NCBI GenBank assembly: GCA_963843645.1
Contig: CAWJLE010000005.1
Location: 992,001-1,056,000, forward strand
Direction: 5' to 3'
Source: CAWJLE01 sp963843645
Lineage (GTDB): Bacteria > Chloroflexota > Anaerolineae > DAOTYC01
Length of the DNA: 64,000 nt
Both the position numbers and the translations under genes were made by a program. Below are positions 1 to 9,998 of this stretch, piece by piece (the first letter of the stretch is position 1; each line of letters opens with the position of its first letter). The notes beneath the pieces were generated by a model. It was given only the letters and a program-made list of their open reading frames with translations. It had not been told where the DNA came from and did not search any database.

Positions 1-534
1 TTGGGATTGGCCACAGTATATGGCATCGTCAAACAGCATCACGGCGACGTCAGAGTATATAGTGAGCTAGGGCATGGAACGACGTTCAAGGTCTATCTGC
101 CCTATACCGATCCACCGGGCGCCGCGAGCAGCGACGAACCGCGCAACAAGGTGCGTGGCGGGCACGAGACCATCCTCGTGGTGGAGGATGAGGAAATGGT
201 CCGGAAGGTCGCCCTCCGGGACTTGCACGAGCTGGGCTACGTCACATTGGAAGCCTCAGATGGTATCGAGGCTCTCAAGGTCGCCACGGAGTATCCGCAT
301 TCCATTCAGCTCTTGCTGACCGACGTCGTCATGCCCCAGATGAGCGGCAAAGCTCTCGCCGATCAACTCAAAGCCTCTCGCCCGGACGTTAAGACGCTCT
401 TCATGTCGGGTTACGCGGAAAGCGCCATCGTTCATAGGGGTGTGACGAACGACGGTTTTACGTTCCTGCAGAAGCCCTTCACCGCAGAAACGCTTGCCCT
501 TAAAACCAGGGAGGTGTTGGATGGTCCCGGATGA
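1..534 (+). CDS. Hybrid histidine kinase, C-terminal part (HATPase end plus receiver domain)
   Basis: The gene is cut by the window start, so only the C-terminal 177 residues are visible. Residues 1-35 are the end of a histidine-kinase ATPase domain, with the G2-box motif GLATVYGIVKQHHGDV and GHGTTFKVYLP. Residues 57-170 are a receiver domain with acidic pair E62/D63, phospho-acceptor D108 (LLTDVVMP) and conserved Lys in QKPF. This order is typical of PAS-containing hybrid sensor kinases in which the kinase phosphorylates its own receiver. The stop overlaps the start of the next gene by 14 bp, so the two are probably co-transcribed and translationally coupled. The sensed signal is unknown because the input domains lie outside the window. 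Confidence 0.9.
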   Translation: MGLATVYGIVKQHHGDVRVYSELGHGTTFKVYLPYTDPPGAASSDEPRNKVRGGHETILVVEDEEMVRKVALRDLHELGYVTLEASDGIEALKVATEYPHSIQLLLTDVVMPQMSGKALADQLKASRPDVKTLFMSGYAESAIVHRGVTNDGFTFLQKPFTAETLALKTREVLDGPG

Positions 535-1702
535 CTTCACTTCTGCCACCGTACCGCCGTCGTCGCGGACGGGGCGCTCTTTGCTGCCGGACCTCCCAGG
601 CGCCCAGCCCCCTTCGTTGCAGATGGCGCTGATCGAAAACCTGCATCAGGGCGTGCTGGTGCAGTGTGGTGCCGAATGCGCTCTGGTCAATACGAAGTTC
701 TGTGAAATGTTCGGCCTCGTGTCCCCAGCGGAGATCATAGGGCGCCCGTGCAGCGAGGCGCTGGATGCCGCCAGCTGGCTGTTCGTCGATCCGGTGGCTT
801 TCCTGTGTGGTATGCGCGATCTGCCTGCTGCCGGACAGACGTCGACCGGTGAGGAACTGGCCCTGGTGGATGGGCGTACCTTCGAGCGTGATTACATCCC
901 AATTCAGCTGGGCGATCAGCACGAGCATCTGTGGCTTTACCGTGACACCACGGAAGGCAAGCGAGGGGAGCGGATTTTGCTTCAAGCCGAGGAACGCTTT
1001 CGCCTGGCTGCCAAATGCGCCAGCGATCTGATCTACGAATGGGACCTGCTTTCGAATCGGATGCGCTGGTTCGGTGACATCGATGACCGGCTGGGATACG
1101 AAGCAGGCCAATTCCCGCGCACGAGACGGGCTTGGGAAGAGGCGATCCATCCGGCAGACCTCCAGCGAGTCCGGCAGATGGTCGAGTGGCATCTTGCGGA
1201 GCGTGAGCCTTATCGTGAGGAGTACCGCGTCTGTTGCAGGGACGGGGCCGTTCTCTACTGGGCTGACAGCGGAACGGCGGTTTGGGATGAGCACGGGCAA
1301 GCCTACAAGTGGATCGGAGTTCACACGGACATCACCGAGCGCAAACGGGCCGAAGAGGAGGCCAGGAGCGCCCGCGCGGAGCTGGAGACGCGCGTGGAAT
1401 CGCGCACGCTCGAGCTGTCCGCAGCCAATCAACTGCTCCGACAGGAAATCGCTGAGCGCCGGCGAGCCGAACAAGAGCGCGAAAAACTTATAGAGGAGCT
1501 ACAGGACGCGTTGAACAGCATTAAAACACTCAAGGGACTGATACCGATCTGTGCGTCGTGCAAGAAAATCCGCTCTGATGAAGGCTACTGGCAGCAGATC
1601 GAAGAGTACATTCGCGATCACTCCGATGCGGAGTTCAGCCATGGCCTCTGTCCGGATTGTGCGCGGAAGCTGTACCCGGCATATTATCCGGAAGACGAGT
1701 AA
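521..1702 (+). CDS. PAS-domain signalling protein with C-terminal double-CxxC module
   Basis: A 393-residue soluble protein. I chose ATG 521 because a GGGAGGTG ribosome site lies 5-12 bases upstream, inside the end of the preceding kinase gene. Two PAS regions are visible. The second has a clear PAC end (WIGVHTDITERKRAEEEARS), followed by a coiled coil and then a C-terminal module with ICASCKKI and CPDC, two CxxC pairs that could bind zinc. This module recurs at the ends of bacterial PAS and receiver proteins, but to my knowledge has no assigned function. No kinase, GGDEF or HTH domain is present, so it is probably an adaptor or sensor working with the upstream hybrid kinase. Confidence 0.85.
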   Translation: MVPDDFTSATVPPSSRTGRSLLPDLPGAQPPSLQMALIENLHQGVLVQCGAECALVNTKFCEMFGLVSPAEIIGRPCSEALDAASWLFVDPVAFLCGMRDLPAAGQTSTGEELALVDGRTFERDYIPIQLGDQHEHLWLYRDTTEGKRGERILLQAEERFRLAAKCASDLIYEWDLLSNRMRWFGDIDDRLGYEAGQFPRTRRAWEEAIHPADLQRVRQMVEWHLAEREPYREEYRVCCRDGAVLYWADSGTAVWDEHGQAYKWIGVHTDITERKRAEEEARSARAELETRVESRTLELSAANQLLRQEIAERRRAEQEREKLIEELQDALNSIKTLKGLIPICASCKKIRSDEGYWQQIEEYIRDHSDAEFSHGLCPDCARKLYPAYYPEDE

Positions 1703-1730
1703 GGGAACGTCTCCCGCAGTCGTCCTATTG

Positions 1731-1752
1731 GGCCACCCAAGGATGGGTGGCC
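1731..1752 (+). terminator. Possible terminator hairpin after the PAS gene
   Basis: A perfect 9-bp stem (GGCCACCCA / TGGGTGGCC) with loop AGGA begins 28 bases after the PAS stop codon. There is no clear U-tract, so it may be a weak terminator or an mRNA 3' stabiliser. Confidence 0.45.
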
Positions 1753-1791
1753 TGCCAGCCTTTACTCGTGACGTATATCCGAATAGTTGTA

Positions 1792-1820
1792 TTGTCATGG
1801 GCCATTTCCTGTGGTATAAT
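1792..1820 (+). promoter_or_regulatory. Sigma-70-type promoter for the sigma/anti-sigma operon
   Basis: -35 TTGTCA (1792-1797), 17-bp spacer, -10 TATAAT (1815-1820) preceded by TGG, so an extended -10 is also possible. It sits 60 bp upstream of the sigma-factor start. Confidence 0.7.
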
Positions 1821-1879
1821 ACCTCTGGGTTGCTCTTCTCCGTCGTATCGATGGCATCCGTTTTCGTGTTGTTACCTCG

Positions 1880-2542
1880 GTGTCCCAGTCCGCCCTTTGC
1901 CTGCCAGTGCAGCAGCCCATTGCGAGGAATCGATTGGACTATTCCACTCTCGACGACGTCGCGCTCATCGGGCTGATCGTCCAGTCCGAGTCTGGCGGCC
2001 TAAGCCAGTTATATGATCGGTATAGTCGTCTCGTGTTCAGCATCGCGTATAGCCTGGTCGGCGATTACTCGACGACTGAGGAAATCACGCAAGACGTCTT
2101 CGTCCGAGTATGGGAGCGGGCCGGGCAGTATCGGCCCGACCAGGGCAAGGTGAGCACCTGGCTCATCAGCATTGCCCGCCACCGTGCCATCGACATGCTT
2201 CGCCGGCAAGGCGCTCGTCCAGAAGACCGCAGCTGTGAGCTGGGGTGAGACCACCATCGACGGGATGCCGAGCGACGATAACCCTGAGGAGGCGCGGAGC
2301 TCTCGATGCAGCGGCAGCGCGTTCAGGCGGCCATCGCGCAACTTCCGGAGGATCAGAAGCAGGCGCTGGCCCTCGCCTATTTCAATGGCTATACTCATCG
2401 GCAGATCGCCGAAGCGCTGGATCAGCCGCTGGGGACGGTGAAGACCCGCATTCGACTGGCCATGCAGAAGTTGCGCCAATTGCTAAGAGATGAGAGAAGT
2501 GTCACGCTAACACATCCAGGACTAATCTGCCACGTAAACTGA
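1880..2542 (+). CDS. ECF RNA polymerase sigma factor (SigK-like), with two compensating frameshifts
   Basis: An extracytoplasmic-function sigma factor of about 220 residues that would redirect RNA polymerase. Region 2 is clear (LSQLYDRYSRLVFSIAYSL, then EEITQDVFVRVWERA and STWLISIARHRAIDMLRR), as is region 4 (IAQLPEDQKQALALAYFNGY, THRQIAEALDQPLGTVKTRI). The frame is lost near 2225-2240 and regained near 2295-2305; the intervening frame reads the expected acidic linker (ETTIDGMPSDDNPEEA), so these look like sequencing indels. The start is GTG 1880, though a later start is possible. The stop is one base before the anti-sigma gene, the classic arrangement in which the partner sequesters the sigma factor. 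Confidence 0.85.
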
Positions 2543-2543
2543 T

Positions 2544-3277
2544 ATGAAAATCCCTATGAATAGAGGTATGGATGGGTACCGAGCACATCGTTCGGAACTC
2601 TTACCTGACTATGTGTTGGGCTGCATCGATGAAGAGGATCTCGTCAGGGTGATCCGAGCACCTGAAGGCGTGCCGCGATTGCCGGCTGAGCTGCACGCGT
2701 ACGAATCGGTCGTGGGCGGATTGGCTTTGGCGGCCTGTGAGGCCGGGCCCTCGCCGGAGCTGAAGGACCGACTCATGGAATGCATTCAGGATCGCCGGCG
2801 GCCGCGCGGCCCTGGTGGCGTGTGCCCCTGGGCAGTTTCAGGGGAGCCCTTGCGTGGCGGGTGGCGGCAGTGGTGCTCATCGTGGCGTTGGCGGTCGGCA
2901 ACATCTGGCAATGGCAGAGAGCCAACGGAGTGTCGCAGCCTCAGGTCGTTCATATGGAGTCCATTCCGATGGCGAACACGCCCGCCGCTCCGGACGCTTC
3001 CGGCATGATCGTCATGAGCACAGATGGGCAGTATGGAACGCTGATCGTGAACGGCTTGCCCACGTTGGACGGGCACCATCAGTATCAATTGTGGATGAGC
3101 GAAGGCGGAGTTCGCAAGAGCGGCCCCGTGTTTTCGGTAAATGCCGACGGCTATGGCTCGATGCCCGTATCCTCGACTCAGCCGTTGTCTCAGTACAAGT
3201 CCTTTGGGGTCACCGTCGAGCCGATGGGCGGCAGCTCTGCCCCAACCGGCGAGAAGGTTTTGTCTGCAAGCCTGTAA
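2544..3277 (+). CDS. Anti-sigma-K factor (RskA family) with zinc-type N-terminal motif, frameshifted
   Basis: Membrane-bound partner of the upstream sigma factor. The N-terminal part begins LLPDYVLGCIDEEDLVRV. Removing one base near 2652 and adding one near 2685 restores SEHLKACRDCR, the HxxxCxxC motif of zinc-binding anti-sigma domains. A further shift near 2790-2800 leads into a single membrane helix (AVVLIVALAVGNIWQW) and a C-terminal RskA-type extracytoplasmic domain (residues around GTLIVNGLPTLDGHHQYQLW and GSMPVSSTQPLSQYKSFGVT). By family knowledge, regulated proteolysis of such proteins releases the sigma factor. The restored motif is strong evidence that the gene is intact in the organism. 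Confidence 0.82.
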
Positions 3278-3288
3278 CTGCCCGTTTG

Positions 3289-3388
3289 GTGCCGGGCGAT
3301 TCTCACCCAACGACCAGACCACCATGTAGGGCGCAATTGATCGCGCCCTACATGGTGGTCTGGTCGTTGGGTGAGAATCGCCCGGCAC
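3289..3388. repeat. Perfect 46-bp inverted repeat (8-base loop)
   Basis: Arms 3289-3334 and 3343-3388 are exact reverse complements, separated by AATTGATC. The element begins 12 bp after the anti-sigma stop. The inner part (TGTAGGGCGC ... GCGCCCTACA) resembles palindromic intergenic repeats known from several phyla. It could act as a bidirectional terminator or be a small mobile palindrome. Confidence 0.85.
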
Positions 3389-3474
3389 GTTTCGCGCTCC
3401 AAACGCTTTGTCGTATAATCCGGCTGTCCGATCGACTCGTTTGTCGCTAAGGGGTACCGAAGTGAGGTGTTGCC

Positions 3475-4368
3475 ATGAGATCCAGGCTGCGTCTTGGAGT
3501 TGTGGGAGGAGTGCTCCTTGGGATCGTGGCGTTGACCCTGACAGTCTGGGGTGGCGCGCCGCCGGCTCGGGCAGGCGTGCTGCCGACGCCGGTTCCGCAG
3601 GGTCTTTGCCGAGATGGGGCCACCTTCCAGGCCGACGTCACCATTGCCGACAACACCGTGGTGCAGCCGGGCGCCCGGTTGGTGAAGACGTGGCGAGTCC
3701 TCAATTCGGGCACCTGTTCCTGGACGCCCAGCTATCGGTTGGCGTACGTAGGGGGCAACCGCATGGGCGCGGCGGGCAGTGAACGTATCGCGGACATCGT
3801 GCCGGGCGTTTCGACCGACGTCACAGTGGTCATGTATGCGCCGTCGCAGCCGGGGAGCTATATTGGCGTGTGGCAGATGATGAATTCCGCGGGGACGACT
3901 TTTGGCGATCGACTGACGGTGGTGATCCAGTCCGGTGCGGGTGGTTCAGTTAAGCCCACGCCGACGCCCGCTCCGGCCCCGGTCGTGCAGCATCAGTTCA
4001 CCGGCCAGGTGCTTCAATGGTGGCCAAACTGCGGCACAACCTACGTCAAAGGGCAGATCGTGGATCAGGCCGGGAACCCGGTCAACGGCCTGCGCGTGCA
4101 CGTCTGGGCAGATGGTTGGGACGGTTCCTATTCCCGCGTGTCCGGCGTGGGCGATACGTATGGCCCCGGCGAATGGGACGTCACGCTGCGCCAGGGCCAG
4201 ACGGGCAAGTTCTACGTTCAGGTCTGGGACTGGCAGACCGGACCGGACAGCTACGTGCGAGTGGACAGCGACGTGGTGGTGCTGGTGTTCAACTACACGC
4301 AGCAGAATTGCCAGCCGGACGGAGATGGTCACCAGGTCGCGGAAGTGCGGTTCATCAGAAATCGTTAG
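3475..4368 (+). CDS. Exported protein with NBR1-type Ig-like domain
   Basis: A 297-residue secreted protein. Residues 1-34 form a signal peptide ending near PPARAG. Residues 45-155 match the Ig-like domain named after NBR1 (LVKTWRVLNSGTCSWTPSYR and GSYIGVWQMMNSAGTTFGD), common in exported Chloroflexota proteins. A Pro/Thr linker (KPTPTPAPAP) leads to a C-terminal beta-rich domain (170-297) with repeated aromatic and Gly residues (VHVWADGWDGSYSRVSGVGD), likely a carboxypeptidase-regulatory or adhesin-like fold. It probably acts at the cell surface in binding or structure; no catalytic motif is visible. The frame is clean and the gene stands alone between two palindromic elements. Confidence 0.75.
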   Translation: MRSRLRLGVVGGVLLGIVALTLTVWGGAPPARAGVLPTPVPQGLCRDGATFQADVTIADNTVVQPGARLVKTWRVLNSGTCSWTPSYRLAYVGGNRMGAAGSERIADIVPGVSTDVTVVMYAPSQPGSYIGVWQMMNSAGTTFGDRLTVVIQSGAGGSVKPTPTPAPAPVVQHQFTGQVLQWWPNCGTTYVKGQIVDQAGNPVNGLRVHVWADGWDGSYSRVSGVGDTYGPGEWDVTLRQGQTGKFYVQVWDWQTGPDSYVRVDSDVVVLVFNYTQQNCQPDGDGHQVAEVRFIRNR

Positions 4369-4398
4369 TACCCGGCCATCCTAACGGACGTACGGGAT

Positions 4399-4438
4399 GC
4401 GAAATGCGTAATGTGACGACTCACATTACGCATTTCGC
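4399..4438. repeat. Palindromic repeat / terminator-like hairpin with ATGCGTAAT core
   Basis: Perfect 18-bp stem (4399-4416 and 4421-4438) with loop CGAC, followed by CTTTTAAG. It lies between the convergent ends of the Ig-domain protein and the Old Yellow Enzyme gene, so it may terminate both. The core word recurs at 47882-47928. Confidence 0.7.
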
Positions 4439-4486
4439 TTTTAAGCATCACGTGCTGCGTGACATTCGGGATGCCGTGGATCAGTC

Positions 4487-6412
4487 CTAGATCAGCCGGC
4501 CGACGCGGTCGCCGTCGAGCAACGCCTCGCGAATGCGTCCCATCTGCATGCAGTCGCCGACCATGTGAACCTCAGCGCAGGCCAGCCGCAGCGTTTCCCG
4601 CGTCAGCTCGTTGGGCCTGCTTCCGGTTGCGACGACGACGGTGTCGGCAGGCATCGTCCGCCAGCCTTCCGGCCCTCGGACCTCCACCGTCTTTTCGTCG
4701 ATCTCAGTCACCTGGTTGCCGGTGAAGTAGCGGATACCCTTGTCATTCAGAAGCTGGTACATCACCATCTTCACGTTGTTGATGTACTGCTCGGTCATCA
4801 ACTCGGCCAGAATCTCGACGATGGTGACTTTCTTTCCGGCGTCGGCCAGGTGGACGGCTGTCTCGCAGCCGACGTCGCCTCCGCCGATGACGAGAACATT
4901 CTCGCCCTTCACCTGGCTGACATCGCGCAGGGCGTCCAGTGCCGACATCACGTGCGGCTGGTCAATGCCGGGGATGGGCGGCTGCCAGGGCACGCTGCCG
5001 ACGGCCAGGACCAGCGCATCGGGTTGTTCCTGTCGGACCATGTCGAGCGTGACTTCCACGCCGGTTTTCACGGTGACCTTCGAATCGGCCAGCTCGCCCG
5101 CATAGTAATCCAGCAGAAGGCGGACCTCAGCCTTGCAGTCGGGACGCGAGCCGGGATAGAGCATGCCGCCCAGATAGGGCCGGGCTTCGTACAGCGTCAC
5201 GTCGTGGCCGCGGCCGGCTGCCGTCAGCGCGGCAGTGATGCCACCCGGACCGCCGCCCACAACCATCACTTTCTTCTTGCGACTGGTGGGCTGGAGGGGC
5301 TCCTGGGCCTCGCGAAGCAGGTAAGGATTGACCGTACAGATGAGCGGCTCCGCCTTCCAGAGCTGATGATGGCAGACGTTGCAGCGAATGCAGGGGCGGG
5401 TGCGCTCGCCGGCCTGGGCCTTGACGACCCAGCGGGGCTCGGCCAGCAGTGTGCGGCCCACGGCGACCATGTCGCACTTGCCCTCGCTGATAAACTGATC
5501 GGCTTCCTGCGGAACGATGATCGATCCGGCGGCGATAACCGGCGTGCTGCCGACCGCCTTCTTGATGTCGGCTGCCAGCGGCATGAGCGTATTGCGCGGC
5601 AGATAGGTGCAGGGCACGGACGGGTAACGGGAGAGGCGCTCGATGGTCGTGTTCAGGGTGCAGACGTGCACGTAGCACACGCCTTCGGCGACCATGCGCT
5701 TCGCCAGGGCCGCCGCTGCGTCTCCGCCCTGGATGCCTCCTTCCAAATCCTCCCAGGCACTGATCTTGAGGCCAATCGTGAAGTCGTTGCCGACTTGCTT
5801 GCGCATCGCGCGGTAGATCTCAACTGGGAACTTCATGCGGCCCTCGAACGAGCCACCGAACTCGTCGGTGCGCTTGTTCATAGCCGGAGAGACGAATTGG
5901 CCGATCAGGTAGCCGTGGCTGGCATGGATCTCGACGCCGTCGTAGCCGGCATCACGCGCACGGCGAGCGGCCTGGCCGAAATCCGCGATGATCGCCCAGA
6001 TCTCTTCCAGGGTCAGCTCGCGCGGCCGGCTGGAGAAGTTGGGGCACTCCATCGAAGTCGGCGCGGCCTCGCCGAACTTGCCGCCGAAGATCGCCGTCTG
6101 GCAGATCATCTTTGCGCCGCCGGCGTGGACGGCCTGGGTCATGCGCTTGTGGCTGGGGATCTGGACGTCGTCGTTGATTGCCATGAGGGGACGTCCGCGC
6201 AGGATGTCAGACAGCACCTTCGTCGCGGCGGTGAACGGCGACAGGATCAACCCGGTTCCGCCTTTGGCTCGCTCGGCGAAGTAGTTGATCTCCTCGTCGC
6301 CCCACATGCGAACCGGATGCGCCAGGTCGGTGCCCATGGGGCCCATGGCTACGCGGTTCTTGACTTCCATCGTTCCCAACTTGATGGGTGTGAACAGTTT
6401 GCTAAACGCCAT
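4487..6412 (-). CDS. Old Yellow Enzyme-type NADH:flavin oxidoreductase with Fe-S and FAD/NAD domains
   Basis: A 641-residue enzyme of the 2,4-dienoyl-CoA reductase/BaiCD group that reduces activated C=C bonds. Residues 1-330 are the FMN TIM barrel (LFTPIKLGTMEVKNRVAMGP, DGVEIHASHGYLIGQFVSP). Cysteines in CIRCNVCHH and the following LICTVNP fit the 4Fe-4S site. Residues 380-641 are the FAD/NAD(P) module (VMVVGGGPGGITAALTAAGR and VLVIGGGDVGCETAVHLADA). The start has an AAGGAG site 6 bases away. It is the last gene of the sugar-transport operon and follows an MBL hydrolase, suggesting that an imported unsaturated or aromatic compound is reduced; the substrate cannot be read from the sequence. 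The frame is intact. Confidence 0.9.
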   Translation of the reverse strand: MAFSKLFTPIKLGTMEVKNRVAMGPMGTDLAHPVRMWGDEEINYFAERAKGGTGLILSPFTAATKVLSDILRGRPLMAINDDVQIPSHKRMTQAVHAGGAKMICQTAIFGGKFGEAAPTSMECPNFSSRPRELTLEEIWAIIADFGQAARRARDAGYDGVEIHASHGYLIGQFVSPAMNKRTDEFGGSFEGRMKFPVEIYRAMRKQVGNDFTIGLKISAWEDLEGGIQGGDAAAALAKRMVAEGVCYVHVCTLNTTIERLSRYPSVPCTYLPRNTLMPLAADIKKAVGSTPVIAAGSIIVPQEADQFISEGKCDMVAVGRTLLAEPRWVVKAQAGERTRPCIRCNVCHHQLWKAEPLICTVNPYLLREAQEPLQPTSRKKKVMVVGGGPGGITAALTAAGRGHDVTLYEARPYLGGMLYPGSRPDCKAEVRLLLDYYAGELADSKVTVKTGVEVTLDMVRQEQPDALVLAVGSVPWQPPIPGIDQPHVMSALDALRDVSQVKGENVLVIGGGDVGCETAVHLADAGKKVTIVEILAELMTEQYINNVKMVMYQLLNDKGIRYFTGNQVTEIDEKTVEVRGPEGWRTMPADTVVVATGSRPNELTRETLRLACAEVHMVGDCMQMGRIREALLDGDRVGRLI

Positions 6413-6444
6413 TGTCCTCTCCTTCAGAATCCGATGTTTTCGTT

Positions 6445-6459
6445 AGACTTCCGAAGTCT
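6445..6459. repeat. Copy of dispersed AGACTTCCGAAGTCT palindrome
   Basis: Perfect 7+1+7 palindrome in the gap between the OYE and MBL genes. Related copies occur at 9882-9976, 24991-25046 and 25871-25903. Confidence 0.65.
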
Positions 6460-6548
6460 TCCAAACTCCCAGCACACTGTCCGCCCGTCACACTGTCGGT
6501 GCGGCCAGTGCGGGCAGACTGCTGGGCCGTGTCGGAAGCCTGGGTCTG

Positions 6549-7295
6549 CTAAAGATAACTGGGTGGAACCAGGCAGCGGTTGATCCACCCCAGGGCCGCC
6601 TCGACGTGGCGCTGGCCGTCGCGCAACGAGATGCTGCCATGGCTGGGCAGGAAGACGTCGACGTCCAGGCCGTCCAGCTTCTCGATGCTCCGCAGGTGGG
6701 CCTGCAGGTCGCAGTCCCAGGTGCTCTGCAGCAAGATCTTGCCGCCGAAAAACAGGTTGTCGCCGCTGAATAGGTAAGTGAGACCGTCCTCGTACATGAC
6801 GTAGGCGATGTGACCGAGAGCGTGCCCCGGCGTGTCCAGGGCCTTAAGCGCTACGTCTCCTATGCCGGTCACCTGCCCGTCCGTCAGCTCAACGTCCACC
6901 GGGCAGGGCTCGAAACGGTAATCGGGCTCGTAGTACCCGCCCTTCTTGCCCATGTCCAGGCCGATGCCCTTCTCGTCGCCGCGGCGTACGAAGTCTGCCA
7001 CGTCCGCCGACACCAACACCTGGAGGCCGGGAATGGCGGCCAGTAGACGTGCCGCGCCGCCGGCGTGGTCGGCGTGTGCGTGAGTTAGGAACAGGTAGCG
7101 GATGTGGCGCGGATCGAATCCGTGCGCGCGGACGTTGGCCAGCGTCTCATCCACGCCCGGCCCCACGCCGCTGTCGATCAGGGCCAGCTCGTTGCGGCCG
7201 CCGTCGATCAGATAAATGTGGCAATCAGCGGGATCGCTCAGGCTGAAGCCCGCCGAGCCGCCGCCAACCAGGTAAACGCGGTGTGTGAGCTGCAT
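6549..7295 (-). CDS. Metallo-beta-lactamase-fold hydrolase
   Basis: A 248-residue MBL-fold hydrolase. The zinc motif THAHADHAGG is at residues 70-79, with later ligands in DTPGHALGHI and SGDNLFF and the C-terminal His in LPSHGS. There is no signal peptide, so it acts in the cytoplasm. A GGAGG site precedes the ATG. It lies between the transporter permease and the OYE gene on the same strand, so it probably processes an ester, thioester or lactone of the imported compound; glyoxalase-II-like activity is an alternative. The frame is clean. Confidence 0.85.
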   Translation of the reverse strand: MQLTHRVYLVGGGSAGFSLSDPADCHIYLIDGGRNELALIDSGVGPGVDETLANVRAHGFDPRHIRYLFLTHAHADHAGGAARLLAAIPGLQVLVSADVADFVRRGDEKGIGLDMGKKGGYYEPDYRFEPCPVDVELTDGQVTGIGDVALKALDTPGHALGHIAYVMYEDGLTYLFSGDNLFFGGKILLQSTWDCDLQAHLRSIEKLDGLDVDVFLPSHGSISLRDGQRHVEAALGWINRCLVPPSYL

Positions 7296-7337
7296 GATGC
7301 CTCCTTGGCCGTCACTCGGCGGGATGGGCTTGCCGGA

Positions 7338-8313
7338 TCAGGCGCGCTGCTTGTAGATGGCCACGACCGAGAGAACCACGATGCCTTTGATCAGCTGCTG
7401 GTACCAGGTGCTGACCCCCAGGATGATCATGACGTTGTTGATGAGCGTCAGAATCAGGACGCCGGCCAGCGTGCCCAACAAGTTGCCGCGGCCGCCGAAC
7501 AGGCTGGTGCCGCCGATGACCACGGCCGTGATCGAATCCAGCTCCATGCCGTTGCCCGCCAGCGGGTCGCCGATGCCCATGCGAGCCGTGGCGATAAGCG
7601 CGGCGATGGCGACCAGGAAGCTACCCAGGCAATACACGCCCAGGCGGATACGGTTGACGTGCATGCCGGCGCGGCGGGCTACCTCGGCGCTGCCGCCGAC
7701 GGCGTAAGATCGCGCGGCCGAATTCTGTCTTGGACAGGATGAACCAGGCGGCGCCGAAGACGATGGCCAGCAGGATGACTGGGTGCGGCACCGGCCCCAG
7801 CTGATTGTAGTAGAGCAAGTTGGCGATGTTAGTGGAGATGCCGCCCTTGGGCACGGTGGTATAGGCCAGCCCTGCGCCCTGCAGCAGCAACGAGGTCCCG
7901 AGAGTGGCGATGAACGCCGGCACGCGGCCGTAGGTGACGACCAGCCCGTTGAACAGACCCACCAGCAAGCCCACGCCCAACATCAGCAGCGCGACCCAGA
8001 CGAATCGCCCGTCGTTGCTGTCCGCCAGTCCGGCGCACACGAGGCTGATGAAAGTAACCAGCGATGCCACTGAGAGGTCGATGCCGCCGCTCAAGATGAT
8101 GAGCGTTTGGGCGATGCCGATGATGCCGGGAATCACGGTCTGCTTGGCGAGCGTCCACAGGTTCGCTGGACTGCGAAAGGTCGTGGAGTAAAAGGACAGC
8201 GCGACCATCGCCACAAGCAGGAAGGCGTACAGGACGAGGACGAGCGCGTTGTTGACCAGAAAATGCTGGAATGAGCTCTTCCCCACCCTGCTGGACGGTA
8301 TAGAAGTGGTCAC
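7338..8313 (-). CDS. CUT2 sugar ABC transporter permease (RbsC-like), one frameshift
   Basis: An inner-membrane permease of about 325 residues with 8-10 hydrophobic segments. Family signatures are IIGIAQTLIILSGGIDLSVA and TAVVIGGTSLFGGRGNLLGT. A single extra base near 7709-7710 splits the frame; removing it restores the expected AIYAVGGSAEVARRAGMHV. GTG start at 8313 with a GGGGGAG ribosome site, 23 bp after the ATPase stop. It is one of two permeases in the operon, so the channel may be a heterodimer with the permease at 12506-13519. Confidence 0.88.
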
Positions 8314-8335
8314 AGTTTATCTCCCCCAGTTTTCC

Positions 8336-9872
<1,537 letters not shown>

Positions 9873-9881
9873 AGGTTCTCC

Positions 9882-9976
9882 TTAGACTGCCGAAGTCTCA
9901 GAAACTTCGGCAGTCTAAACATCGGAAGTTTCAGTCTTGGGCGGAGACTTCCGAAGCCCCTGGAGACTTCGGAAGT
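9882..9976. repeat. Cluster of ACTTCCGAAGTC-type palindromes
   Basis: A perfect 15-bp hairpin (9882-9896 with 9904-9918) is followed by two more copies of the GACTTCCGAAG / GACTTCGGAAGTC word (9946-9956, 9964-9976). It fills the gap between the binding-protein stop and the ATPase start, where REP-like hairpins often protect the upstream message. Confidence 0.75.
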
Positions 9977-9998
9977 CCGAGCCACATTGGCGAGATGA

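Noticed and set aside
2225..2305. Programmed frameshift or Sec codon in the sigma-factor gene
   Set aside because: The TGA at 2246 lies in a stretch where another frame reads the natural linker, and compensating shifts are common in this window; no slippery site or SECIS-like fold.
4565..6583. 672-residue open frame on the plus strand
   Set aside because: It is exactly antisense to the Old Yellow Enzyme gene; low-complexity composition (His, Ala, Asp, Arg) and no family motif. High GC creates such mirror frames.
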